Below, piece by piece: positions 46,401-53,951 of a stretch of 64,000 bases of DNA. The notes beneath the pieces were generated by a model that saw nothing but the letters and a program-made list of their open reading frames with translations, was not told the DNA's origin and ran no database searches. The translations under genes were made by a program, and so were the position numbers. Numbering within the stretch: the stretch's first letter is position 1; every line of letters starts with the position of its first letter. Origin of the DNA: Catenibacillus scindens (GTDB lineage: Bacteria > Bacillota > Clostridia > Lachnospirales > Lachnospiraceae); contig NZ_JACHFW010000005.1 in assembly GCF_014202115.1 (NCBI RefSeq), positions 176,479 through 240,478 of the forward strand, in the 5' to 3' direction.

Positions 46401-47020
46401 GTCTCGTCAACATTTTCCAGATAGATCTCATCCTGGGAAACCCGTATATTTACAGGCTGTTTCCGCTTAATAGTGCATAGAAATTCTTCAAGAGCCTGGT
46501 TTGTATTTCTGGAACGGATGAGATTTTCATAGATATGACCGTGTTTTTTATTGACCAGAAAAACTCTGGAAAAATCCGTGGAGCGAAAAAGCTTGACCGC
46601 CTCATGCCAGTTGGACTGGGCCAACCTGGTAAACTGGTACAGATCTTTAATATCCCCGATACTTGTACGGCAAAAAGGCATACATACATGAGCTGAAAAA
46701 GGGATGGCAATCTCCCCTCCATTGCTGATAATACTGAAATGCCCTTCGATAGTCTCTCCCGGTTCCAGTGTCTTGGGATCAAAAGTATAGTTGACACGGC
46801 ACTGTGTCCCCACAATGGAACTTTCCTGGCAAGCCACAAGTTTATTGGAGGAAAAGACCATGGCTCTGACAGGCAATCCATTAATGCTTGTCACATCAAA
46901 AGAACCTGTGTATACCGTCTGGGCTTCCGCCTCGATACGCACAGTCTCTTCTGAAACAACAATATCCGGTTTTTCATATTCAAAAATTCCTTTGGACAGT
47001 AAACTAATCTTTTCCTTCAA
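43478..47020 (-). CDS. DUF5717-type giant protein: beta-sandwich domains plus helical repeats
   Basis: About 1180 residues, cytoplasmic (no signal or membrane segment). The first 320 residues contain Ig-like beta-sandwich segments (AQTVYTGSFDVTSINGLPVR, EPGETIEGHFSIISNGGEIA); the remainder is a long array of helical pairs resembling TPR/HAT repeats. It corresponds, from memory, to family DUF5717, always seen with the actin-fold partner encoded downstream. Start chosen as TTG at 47020 (MKEKISLLSKGIFEYEKP), with AGGTG six bases upstream; the frame opens at 47035 with another TTG. No catalytic motif seen. The pair may build a large complex. Confidence 0.75.
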   Translation of the reverse strand: MKEKISLLSKGIFEYEKPDIVVSEETVRIEAEAQTVYTGSFDVTSINGLPVRAMVFSSNKLVACQESSIVGTQCRVNYTFDPKTLEPGETIEGHFSIISNGGEIAIPFSAHVCMPFCRTSIGDIKDLYQFTRLAQSNWHEAVKLFRSTDFSRVFLVNKKHGHIYENLIRSRNTNQALEEFLCTIKRKQPVNIRVSQDEIYLENVDETLSERLLIEKDTWGYARLFVKTVGDFVKVYKKELTTEDFLGSYYELEYMIYPEAFRQGNNYGKIIISTFQKTIEIPVNCIQEVKDVQQTQRRSVRSSVYDIFNNFLKLSMDRMSREDWIRQTREAIDCCRNNSNELIYELMEAHFSILAGEEDNAHEILDGKNGREIRHYSVVYYGYYLYLTSLLRKDEDYTRFALDKIESDYGRQYDYWQLLWFIFHMTDKLSPQKRFLLVKDQFSKGCRSPLMYWEAVKAMNEEPSLMREFGRFEIQLMTWASHNDCLKMDVIYQFAEVCVHSRVFDELALNTLIELCEIYENKELLMAVCSMLIKGHKTDFKYNRWYALGIESSLRLTDIYEYYMYSLDESKAEDLPLGVLIYFNYDNQMSVSKKAFIYAYVVNHRDALPKIYRDYENIIKAFTYEQLKKGYISRNMVVLYHQFVTMERMNTKTAGFLPKVLFKYQVFCDHPGISGVIVSHREVENEAYYPLNDGLAFVDIYMDEYQLVFVDKDENRYIGSVEYTMSRLMDDSGLLKECYRMEPSQPMILLNRSERAMKYQKMDEASIDIYKRTLKLPNIRKEYQKNVLKNLIDFYYDNYEGETLEKYLLRLDIQLMDTAERGRIIEYYIQRGLYEKALEAIKIYGYENIQDKKLMRLCSRIIRSTDFSQDSLMTEMAYYTFSCGKYDDVILEYLIKYYLGTTKDLYAIWKAAKDFEVNAFVLEEKLICQILFCESYVDSGMAVFASYYKSRPDSRIVRAFLAFYCYNYLVRGAQTDDALFGYVEIELDQLEQASEVCTLALLKYYSQSGDALKGHEDWVRRQLGFFMEKDIILPFFKAFASIADLPEEILDRVYVQYCTNPKNTVTICYEYHEEGKPDGEYIIEDMPNVFCGIFVKAFTIFANEEVKYHITEKNGYGETITDGQSLKGEERDEREPHNGRQWIDQMLCLAREDADIQLEENMEKFESWRYMSKKLFDMIQ

Positions 47021-47188
47021 CGTTTTCACCTGCAATTTCTTTGTTTTTTCGTCTTCTGTCAGTTACGGCAACGCCCTTGCGTCCCGCCCGGCCCCAGGGC
47101 ACTCCCCCGGCGCGCCTTATCTGGCCGCACCGGGAAGTTCGTCAGATGGATTTTGTCATTGCGCCGGGTTCCCTGGCGCCCTTTTGTA

Positions 47189-48136
47189 TTATCCTCTCTT
47201 TCTCGGCGGAAGGATCTCCGGTATATCAAACGCGGCGACTCTTTCCTGGCTCTCTTTAAACTTATCCGTATTCCGGTTGGCAATGGCTTTGCCTTCATTT
47301 TCCTTAATATCATCGGCATGGATAAACTTACCCGGAATGGTATCGTGGGCGTGGCCAAGCTGTTCTTCCGGGAATATAAACCGAATCTTTCCATCCTCAA
47401 TAGCCAGCTCGCCCTCAATGCCGCAGGTCATACAGATGGCCTTTGTGGACTGAGGGTCCAGGTAAAAGTTTTTGCTGTGACAGTGAGGACATACGCCCGG
47501 TTCTCCCATATACCGGGCATTTTCAATATCTGCCGCAGCTTTGGCAAGATTGCGGCCGATCTGGCGGACACGCTCCACCTTCTCATCTTCCATGATAATA
47601 TTTTTAGACCAGGCAAATTTCTCATTATCAATGATCTTCCATGCCGGTGACAGAGCCAGCATAGAATGGTCATACTCAATGGCTGTGGCCCAGTCTGAGC
47701 CTCCGATGCCGATAAAAGAAATGACTTTATCCTTTAAAAGTCTTGGATCAATAGGCTTTCCATTGGCATCCTCGCTGATCTTTTGAGCAATAATATTCAT
47801 TCCCCGGTCAAATCTCGGTCCAAAGCGGTCCATAATAGTGTGGTGGAGGCCGCTGCCTCCCTTTTCAAAAATTGGGTCTACCCACAATACGCCGTCGGCG
47901 TCCAAAAGTATACTCCGGAAATCATCAAACTCATCCCGCAGTGAGCAGATATTTCCTTTTCCCATGACAAGGCCCCTGGAACAAGCCACGCAGCCTGTAC
48001 AATCTTTAATATCCCAGTCCAGCAAATGAATAAAAGAGACTTCCGCGCCCTCTTTCCTCGCCGCGTTCAGGGCTTCCTTACACATCGCGTCGTTTGATCC
48101 GCCTCTTGTTCCCAAAGATACGCCTACAATCTTCAT
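47189..48136 (-). CDS. NAD(P)H-dependent flavin oxidoreductase with zinc ribbon
   Basis: 315 residues. N-terminal flavodoxin-like fold of the FMN-reductase family (MKIVGVSLGTRGGSNDAM, with the FMN loop G-T-R-G-G-S). CTGCVACSRG and NICSLRDEF may bind an Fe-S cluster or zinc as in iron-sulfur flavoproteins. After a helical part, a zinc ribbon CPHCHSKNFY...ICMTCGIEGEL (about 240-265) follows. The start at 48136 has GGAGGAG; the open frame runs back through the repeat at 48173-48345 without meaning. Next downstream of the C-glycoside deglycosidase-like operon, separated by its terminator and a MITE-like repeat, so a link is possible but not shown. Confidence 0.8.
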   Translation of the reverse strand: MKIVGVSLGTRGGSNDAMCKEALNAARKEGAEVSFIHLLDWDIKDCTGCVACSRGLVMGKGNICSLRDEFDDFRSILLDADGVLWVDPIFEKGGSGLHHTIMDRFGPRFDRGMNIIAQKISEDANGKPIDPRLLKDKVISFIGIGGSDWATAIEYDHSMLALSPAWKIIDNEKFAWSKNIIMEDEKVERVRQIGRNLAKAAADIENARYMGEPGVCPHCHSKNFYLDPQSTKAICMTCGIEGELAIEDGKIRFIFPEEQLGHAHDTIPGKFIHADDIKENEGKAIANRNTDKFKESQERVAAFDIPEILPPRKRG

Positions 48137-48164
48137 ACTTAGCTCCTCCATCGCATCAATCTGT

Positions 48165-48353
48165 AATTTTTTGTAACGATTCAGCCATTCGGCTAGTTTA
48201 ATAAAAATCCGGCGCAAATTTACTTGCAGAGGATTTTTTATTAACCAGACATATGGCGCCACACCAAATCGGGGATCCTGCCGCGCAAGCGGCGGTAAAG
48301 CAGTCTTAGCGGCTGGAATCTCAAGCGGCATGGATGAATAGTTACAAGTTTTT
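48165..48353. mobile_element. MITE-like element, full copy B (inverted relative to copy A)
   Basis: 173-bp element at 48173-48345 with ends GTAACGATTCAGCCAT and the complement of GTAACTATTCATCCATG. Its reverse complement aligns along its whole length with 17380-17554. It is flanked by AATTTTTT (48165-48172) and AAGTTTTT (48346-48353), a target duplication with one later change. Together with copy A this defines a mobile family with 8-bp duplications. Confidence 0.85.
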
Positions 48354-48454
48354 TAGCTCCGGGCATCTTAACGTTAGTATAACTTAAATTACAACCGGAC
48401 GCAACACTTAACCGATTTTTCCCAACAGTTCAGCTATGAGGATTGAGTGCCTTC

Positions 48455-48502
48455 AAAAAAAGGGGTGCGGCTCCCGCCTGAACCGGCAAAACCACACCCT
48501 TT
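48455..48502 (-). terminator. Terminator of the C-glycoside deglycosidase-like operon
   Basis: Minus strand: AAAGGGTGTGG pairs with CCGCACCCCTTT (one bulge) around a large loop with its own small stem, followed by seven T. Confidence 0.75.
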
Positions 48503-48543
48503 GATCTGTATTATAACTTTATCCTACCGACGCGGCGGCCCGG

Positions 48544-49599
48544 TTATTCTGCTCCCAGGCGTTTTAACATCTCGTGATGGCGGCGAACCTCCTCCACTTC
48601 ATTGGGGAGATTTTCATAGCCCATATCCTGCTGGTTTCTCTGACCCTCATACTCAGAATCAATGTAGCCGTCAAAACCATGCTCCCGCAATATGCGCATA
48701 GGATTTTCATAATCAATTGACTTGTCCTCATACTGTCCCGGCTTTCCGGGAATCTCCGTCATCTGATAAAATTTTCCATGGATACTTACAATATATGGAA
48801 TAATGTCGATCAGATCTTCCGGCTGGGCGCATGAGCGGTGGAGCCACATCTGCTCAATAGTCATTTCGTCCAGACCGTTATCCGGATATTTTTCCCGAAC
48901 AAGTTTGGACATTTCATCTTTCGTATAGGAAGTACAGTTTTCCCTGATAAAATCCACAGCCTCCGGCTTTTTAGCGTGGCGTTTGGCATAGTCGATGGCC
49001 ACCTGGGAAGGTGAATGCTGGAAAATACCAAAATCCGGCACAAGACCCACATACTTGCTCCCTGTGCGGTCCGCCAGCTCAATGATCTGCTCGGCCATCC
49101 TAAAATCCATGGTTCGGCGCATGCCCCGGTTTTCCTCATTGTACTTTCTCGGTTTTATAGGCATAGGCGCATGGATCTCTTTGCCCATGCGGACATTGTA
49201 CTTTTCCGCCGTAGGCAGCGCCATCTCAATGGCCTCAACGGGAACGGCGCACAATGGCCGAACATTGGCAAAACCCAGCCTTGCCGCCAGACGGATATCA
49301 CTTTTCAGCCGCTCCGCGACTTCCCGGATGTTCATGACATGATCTCTAAACTGATGGACATCCATATAGATATCCATAGTTACGGCTTTCATATTGTACC
49401 GGGCAATATACTCTCTGAAATCATAAATAAACTGCTCTGACGGGAAAGGATAATCTCTGATGGTCGCCTCATCAATAATCTCAATGCCATCGGTGCCGAG
49501 ATGTTGACGAACCTCCCTTATCATATCCTTCCATGTCATCTGTTTAAAAAACTGCGCCTGCTGATAACTGTATAAAGATACACCTCGTTTAATACCCAT
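48544..49599 (-). CDS. TIM-barrel C-glycoside deglycosidase alpha-subunit-like protein (copy 2)
   Basis: 351-residue sugar-isomerase-fold protein. Conserved candidate metal ligands: Glu in MGKEIHAPMP, Asp in VGLVPDFGIFQHSPSQ, His in VSIHGKFYQMTE and Glu in GYIDSEYEGQ. These fit the Mn2+ site of DgpC-type subunits, which cleave the C-C bond of 3-oxo-C-glucosides together with a small beta subunit. It is clearly a tandem duplicate of the gene upstream (same length, most residues identical), with differences concentrated around residues 145-160 and 215-260. ATG at 49599 with AAGGGGGA. Third and last gene of the operon, followed by a terminator. A plain isomerase role is the alternative. Confidence 0.72.
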   Translation of the reverse strand: MGIKRGVSLYSYQQAQFFKQMTWKDMIREVRQHLGTDGIEIIDEATIRDYPFPSEQFIYDFREYIARYNMKAVTMDIYMDVHQFRDHVMNIREVAERLKSDIRLAARLGFANVRPLCAVPVEAIEMALPTAEKYNVRMGKEIHAPMPIKPRKYNEENRGMRRTMDFRMAEQIIELADRTGSKYVGLVPDFGIFQHSPSQVAIDYAKRHAKKPEAVDFIRENCTSYTKDEMSKLVREKYPDNGLDEMTIEQMWLHRSCAQPEDLIDIIPYIVSIHGKFYQMTEIPGKPGQYEDKSIDYENPMRILREHGFDGYIDSEYEGQRNQQDMGYENLPNEVEEVRRHHEMLKRLGAE

Positions 49600-49685
49600 A
49601 TTCCAAAATCCCCCTTATCTATTTGATCTTCAGAACTGTCATTCCCGCCTTTGTCCATGGAACTTCATTGTCTATGGAAAGGGCA

Positions 49686-49721
49686 AGAGCCCGTCTCATA
49701 CACTCCTATGAGACAGGCTCT
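49686..49721 (-). other. Intercistronic hairpin between the two alpha-subunit genes
   Basis: 15-bp stem with one mismatch (AGAGCCCGTCTCATA / TATGAGACAGGCTCT) and a 6-base loop, without a T tract. It may stabilise the upstream mRNA and set unequal amounts of the two alpha subunits. Confidence 0.65.
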
Positions 49722-49750
49722 CTCCTGACAACCATCCCCAGGCCAGGGAA

Positions 49751-50806
49751 TCAGCCCTCGCTTAAACGTTTAAGCATTTCATGATGGCGGCGAACTTCTT
49801 CCACTTCATCGGGAAGATTTTCATAACCCATATCCTGCTGGTCTCTCTGACCTTCATATTCAGAATCAATATAGCCTTCATAGCCATTCTCACGGAGAAT
49901 ACGCATCGGCGTCTCATAATCAATGGCCTTATCTTCATACTGTCCCGGTTTGCCAGGTATCTCTGTCATCTGATAGAACTTGCCATGCATACTTACTATG
50001 TATGGAATAATCTTCTTTAAGTCTTCCGGATTGCCGGACATCTCATGAAGGCTCATGCGCTCAATAGTTCCGCCGTCAAGACCGTGACCCGGAAACTTCT
50101 CATCAAGGATCACCGGCATCTCATCCAGAGTATAATCTCTGGAGTTTTCAAGAATCCAGTCGATCACCTCAGGATTCTTCGCGTGGCGCTTTGCGTAATC
50201 AATAGCCACCTGGGAAGGTGAATGCTGGAAAATACCAAAATCAGGTATAAGACCTACATGCTTGCTGCCCGTACGATCCGCCAGTTCAAGGATCTGTTCA
50301 GCCATTCTGAAATCCAGTGCGGAAGCCATACCGCTCTTTGGCTGCTCTTTATTGCCCTTAAAGATCGGCAGCGGCGCGTGGATCTCTTTACCCATGCGCA
50401 CGTTATACTTTTCCGCTGTAGGCAGGGCCATCTCGATAACGTCAATTGGCACAAGGCACAGAGGGCGGACATTGGCAAAACCTAATTTTGCCGCCAGACG
50501 GATATCGCTTTTCAGCCGCTCCGCAGCTTCCCGGTGGTTCATAACATGATCGCGGAACTGATGAACATCCAGATAAATGTCCATCGTCACAGCCTTCATG
50601 TTATACCGCGCCATATAATTTCTGAAATCATATATAAACTGTTCGGAGGGGAACGGATAATCGCGGATGGTGGCTTCATCAATAATCTCGATACCATCGG
50701 TCTTTAAATTATCGTGTACCTCACGAATCATGTCTTTCCAATCCATCTTTTTAAAAAACTGTGTCTGCTGATAGCTGTATAAAGATACACCTCTTTTGAT
50801 ACCCAT
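49751..50806 (-). CDS. TIM-barrel C-glycoside deglycosidase alpha-subunit-like protein (copy 1)
   Basis: 351 residues, same fold and motifs as its downstream paralogue: MGKEIHAPLP, VGLIPDFGIFQHSPSQ, VSMHGKFYQMTE and GYIDSEYEGQ supply a Glu-Asp-His-Glu metal site. The catalytic base in DgpC-type enzymes is a His near this site; HAPLP and FQHSPSQ both offer one. It begins 17 bases after the beta-subunit-like gene, with AAGGAGG, so the two are made together. Known systems need a separate oxidoreductase that first makes the 3-oxo-glucoside; none is next to it here. Assignment rests mainly on the small partner gene. Confidence 0.74.
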   Translation of the reverse strand: MGIKRGVSLYSYQQTQFFKKMDWKDMIREVHDNLKTDGIEIIDEATIRDYPFPSEQFIYDFRNYMARYNMKAVTMDIYLDVHQFRDHVMNHREAAERLKSDIRLAAKLGFANVRPLCLVPIDVIEMALPTAEKYNVRMGKEIHAPLPIFKGNKEQPKSGMASALDFRMAEQILELADRTGSKHVGLIPDFGIFQHSPSQVAIDYAKRHAKNPEVIDWILENSRDYTLDEMPVILDEKFPGHGLDGGTIERMSLHEMSGNPEDLKKIIPYIVSMHGKFYQMTEIPGKPGQYEDKAIDYETPMRILRENGYEGYIDSEYEGQRDQQDMGYENLPDEVEEVRRHHEMLKRLSEG

Positions 50807-50823
50807 GACAAATCCTCCTTACC

Positions 50824-51279
50824 TTATTCCTGAAGTTCAAGCTCAAACTGGCAGATTGCTGCTGTCTTTCCGGACCCAGCTCCACTGCCTGGCACCGGCG
50901 GATTTTTAACCCATTCCTCGTCCCATGGCATATAGCCGTACTGAGCGAGAATGGACTGCTGCAGGCCAATCACATGTTTTCCAGGAGCAAGGCCGCCTTC
51001 TTTTGTCACGTAAACCCAACCTTCATCGTCATAATTCCAGTGTTCCCATACACATGTTTTAATCTCTTCAAATGTTCTGGGCGGTTTGCCATTAATCTCA
51101 AAACGCTGTAATTCTCTCGGATATTCCACACCGTCACAGTTAATATAGTATCCGTTATGCAGGGATAAGAAGCATCCTCTGTAATCCGCGATTCTTACCG
51201 CGAATTTAAACCCCGTTACTTTTCCGTCCTCGACAACGTTGTAAAGGCTGTCTTTTCTGATTAAATACTGGTCGAACAT
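50824..51279 (-). CDS. C-glycoside deglycosidase beta-subunit-like protein (DUF6379 type)
   Basis: 151-residue all-beta protein. MFDQYLIRKDSLYNVVEDGK, FAVRIADYRGCFLSLHNGYY and TKEGGLAPGKHVIGLQQSI follow the pattern of the DUF6379 / C-glycoside deglycosidase beta subunit, which packs against the TIM-barrel alpha subunit and shapes its active site. A Gly/Ser linker (PGSGAGSGK) precedes a last strand FELELQE, longer than I would expect. First gene of the operon, ATG at 51279 with AAGGAGG, behind a good promoter. Dietary C-glycosides such as puerarin or related 3-oxo sugars are possible substrates. Confidence 0.72.
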   Translation of the reverse strand: MFDQYLIRKDSLYNVVEDGKVTGFKFAVRIADYRGCFLSLHNGYYINCDGVEYPRELQRFEINGKPPRTFEEIKTCVWEHWNYDDEGWVYVTKEGGLAPGKHVIGLQQSILAQYGYMPWDEEWVKNPPVPGSGAGSGKTAAICQFELELQE

Positions 51280-51310
51280 TGAATCATACCTCCTTCTTAA
51301 TGTTAAATTA

Positions 51311-51339
51311 ATTATACCACGTATTAAAATACAGGTAAA
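51311..51339 (-). promoter_or_regulatory. Promoter of the deglycosidase-like operon
   Basis: Minus strand TTTACC at 51339-51334, 17-base spacer, TATAAT at 51316-51311. It lies 32 bases before the first gene. Confidence 0.75.
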
Positions 51340-51369
51340 TGGACATCTCCTGAAAAAACTTTCAGAATA

Positions 51370-51553
51370 TGAAAGAACTGCTTCAAATCCAACTGCGAAG
51401 CAGGAACCTCCACCAAATGAGCAATCTTAAGCTGCGGCAGCAGCGGTAAAGCCTGCAAAGCAGGCGGGATTGCGAATGCAGCGTGGAGGGGACTGTGAAT
51501 AGTAAAGCAGTACAGCCCGCGCCATCTCAGTCTGATGGCGCGGGCTGTACTGC
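51370..51553. repeat. Cluster of palindromic repeats upstream of the deglycosidase-like operon
   Basis: Nested inverted repeats: CCTCCAC/GTGGAGG, GCAATC/GATTGC and GCCTGC/GCAGGC between 51400 and 51485. Next is a perfect 20-bp stem at 51507-51526 and 51534-51553 with a 7-base loop, containing the CCCGCGCCATC core of the other repeats. The 304-bp gap between genes holds these and the promoter. Confidence 0.7.
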
Positions 51554-51583
51554 CGCTGCAGGAGCATGATCCACATTTCCGGA

Positions 51584-52249
51584 TTAATTTCCAACGGCCC
51601 GGTAATTATGACTCATATCTATAATATTTGTGAGAACCTTCGGAATCCCGATCCCCTGACGGTAAGTCATGATCACTTTCTGGGGTTCCAGCCGCGGTTC
51701 CATAGCAAAACTTTCCCCGGCAAGATCTTCAGCCTTTTTAGACTCCAGGCGTATATCATAGGTGGACTCGATCTCCCGGTCAAAGATGAGGTAATCGCCG
51801 CCCCTGCCAATTTCAAAGACCTGACGCCGGCAGTCCACCACCACCCCCGGCCATTTCTGGTTAATGGTCATTTCCAGGTAAAGATCCCGAAACAAGGGCT
51901 GATCGCTGTTTTTCATCCAGCCAATATCTTTATGTATAATACTCTCGCACTGAGGAACGGTTAAATATGTATATTGGCGGTAAATCGTGCCGTCCCGGTT
52001 GCTCTGTTTATTTAATATCATATGGTGAATATCCCTATCATAAATATTAATAGAATATCTGTCGTGGTTCACATTTTTATCTCCGGACATATCAACCAGG
52101 TAATTAATATCCTGGTTAAAATAAATACTCCTCTGGTGTCCCTGGCGCCGGATACAATTCCCATGTCTCGCGGACATCTTTGCGCATATCATTGTATAAT
52201 CATAAAATCCAATAACATTACTTTCTTCACTATAAATTTCAAAACTCAT
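51584..52249 (-). CDS. VTC-domain protein, probably catalytically degenerate
   Basis: 221 residues resembling the tunnel domain of VTC-type polyphosphate polymerases: QRSIYFNQDINYL (for RSLYFDN), YSINIYDRD, YTYLTVPQCESIIHKDIGWM, FRDLYLEMTINQKWPGVVVD and YLIFDREIESTYD. Several residues that bind phosphate in active members are changed: the R-x-R-Y motif reads INIY, the LEKK strand reads LNKQ, and the final E-x-K strand reads VIMTYRQ. It may be a non-catalytic, ligand-binding version. Start at 52249 with GGAGG ten bases upstream. Monocistronic; divergent from the MocR gene. Confidence 0.6.
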   Translation of the reverse strand: MSFEIYSEESNVIGFYDYTMICAKMSARHGNCIRRQGHQRSIYFNQDINYLVDMSGDKNVNHDRYSINIYDRDIHHMILNKQSNRDGTIYRQYTYLTVPQCESIIHKDIGWMKNSDQPLFRDLYLEMTINQKWPGVVVDCRRQVFEIGRGGDYLIFDREIESTYDIRLESKKAEDLAGESFAMEPRLEPQKVIMTYRQGIGIPKVLTNIIDMSHNYRAVGN

Positions 52250-52493
52250 TTCTGACATACCTCCTATGTTTATTATTATATGCGCCAACTATGAATTTAT
52301 GATGTCCTTGAACTTAAAAAAATCTAAATTTATGATAAAAAATCCCGCATGGAAAATTTTTGTCAGCGCAGCTTCACAATAGCAGGTAATCTCTTGCTCT
52401 GCTCCAAAAGAAATGTTAACATAATGCTATAAGTTGCCCGACAAAGGGGCACAAGACATTTTCCCCAACATCATAACAAAAGGATGATAAAAA

Positions 52494-53897
52494 ATGATCA
52501 CTCCCATTATTGACCCGGCATCAAAAATCCCGGTCTATACTCAGATTTATAAATATATACGAAAAGAAATCGAAAGCGGCCATCTTGCCTGTTTGGACCG
52601 CCTGCCCTCTACAAGACTGCTGGCGTCCCATCTCCAGGTGAGCCGAAATACCATTGATATGGCCTACGGACAGCTTTTAGACGAAGGATACATTGTCTCA
52701 TCCCCTAAGAGGGGCTTTTTCGTCAGCGACATATCCGCCAATCTCATGCCCATCCCTCTCGATCCCCAGCCCCGGACAGAAAACCACGAGACTGAGACCG
52801 CCTATGATTTTGACTTCTCCCCCTACGGAGTTGATCTTGAAAACTTTCCCTTTGGCACATGGCGAAAAACCATGCGGGATATTCTCTACGATGACCGCAA
52901 CACCCGCCTATTTGAAGCCGGGCACTGCCAGGGGGACGAGGATCTTCGTCAAGCCATTGCCTCCTATCTCCACCAGTCCAGAGGCGCTGTTTGCTCCCCG
53001 GATCAGATTATTGTAGGTGCCGGCACCGATTACCTGATCCTGCTCCTCTCCCAGATTTTAGGGCCAGATACAGTATTTGCCATGGAAAATCCGTCATACA
53101 TGCAGTCCTACCGCATTTTGACCCACCTGAACTTTAACGCAGTTCCCATCCCCCTTGACCGCTTTGGCATGGATATCCAAAAACTAAACGCCAGCCCGGC
53201 CAATGTGGCCTATGTGACCCCGTCCCATCATTTCCCCATGGGCATCGTCATGCCCATTAAACGCCGCCAGGAACTCCTGACCTGGGCCGGGCGGGAAGAA
53301 GACCGATATATTATCGAGGATGACTACGACAGCGAATTTCGGTATAAAGGAAAGCCGATCCCAAGTCTCCAGGGTATTGACAGCGGCCAGAAGGTCATTT
53401 ATTTAAGTACCTTCTCCAAAGCCATCGCTCCCTCCATTCGTATGGGATATCTGGTGCTTCCCCCAAAGCTTTTGGAAATCTACCGGGAAAACTACAGCTT
53501 TTACTCCAATACCGTGCCCCGCACAGAACAGAAGCAGATTACCGAATTTATGCGCCGGGGCTACTTTGAGCGCCACCTCAACCGGATGCGCATGATCTAC
53601 AAAGGAAAGAGAGACTATATTTTAAAAGCGCTGGAGCCTTATATGAACCGGATACGGATTTACGGCGAAAACAGCGGACTCCACCTACTCATCCGCTTTC
53701 TTGACGGGCGCAGCGAAGCTGAACTTGTACAGCGGGCAAAAGCCTTTAATATTCATATTTTCGGTCTTTCCCAGTATACGATTACTCCCGATCTTCCGGA
53801 AAATATGACATCCACCATTATCCTGGGCTATGGAAGTCTAACCCAAAAAGCGTTAAAGGAGGGCATGGACCGGCTGATCCAGTGCCTGTTTGAATAA
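52494..53897 (+). CDS. MocR-type PLP-dependent regulator (GntR/aminotransferase fusion)
   Basis: 467 residues. N-terminal GntR winged helix (DRLPSTRLLASHLQVSRNTI, residues about 35-55) is fused to a fold-type I aminotransferase domain. The PLP lysine is in LSTFSKAIAPSIRMGYL near residue 310, with the Asp in IIEDDYDSEF and Tyr in YVTPSHHFPMG. MocR regulators such as PdxR and GabR use PLP as cofactor or ligand. No vitamin B6 or GABA gene is adjacent, so the regulon is unknown. ATG at 52494 with AAAGGATG. Confidence 0.9.
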   Translation: MITPIIDPASKIPVYTQIYKYIRKEIESGHLACLDRLPSTRLLASHLQVSRNTIDMAYGQLLDEGYIVSSPKRGFFVSDISANLMPIPLDPQPRTENHETETAYDFDFSPYGVDLENFPFGTWRKTMRDILYDDRNTRLFEAGHCQGDEDLRQAIASYLHQSRGAVCSPDQIIVGAGTDYLILLLSQILGPDTVFAMENPSYMQSYRILTHLNFNAVPIPLDRFGMDIQKLNASPANVAYVTPSHHFPMGIVMPIKRRQELLTWAGREEDRYIIEDDYDSEFRYKGKPIPSLQGIDSGQKVIYLSTFSKAIAPSIRMGYLVLPPKLLEIYRENYSFYSNTVPRTEQKQITEFMRRGYFERHLNRMRMIYKGKRDYILKALEPYMNRIRIYGENSGLHLLIRFLDGRSEAELVQRAKAFNIHIFGLSQYTITPDLPENMTSTIILGYGSLTQKALKEGMDRLIQCLFE

Positions 53898-53951
53898 CCT
53901 ATTTTCATCCATAATAGTACCATTCCCAACGAGGTATATGCGTTCAAAAGC

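Noticed and set aside
45521..46480. 319-codon open frame on the plus strand
   Set aside because: It is antisense to the DUF5717-type gene, has no ribosome site and reads as an unnatural mix of residues; a by-product of the opposite strand's codon use.
48544..50806. Reading the tandem TIM-barrel genes as ordinary inosose dehydratases or sugar isomerases
   Set aside because: Possible, but no inositol pathway gene is adjacent and the DUF6379-type partner fits the C-glycoside deglycosidase arrangement better.
50824..51279. GSGAGSGKT near the end of the beta-subunit-like protein, similar to a Walker A loop
   Set aside because: The protein is all-beta and 151 aa, without Walker B or P-loop fold context; it is a flexible Gly/Ser linker.
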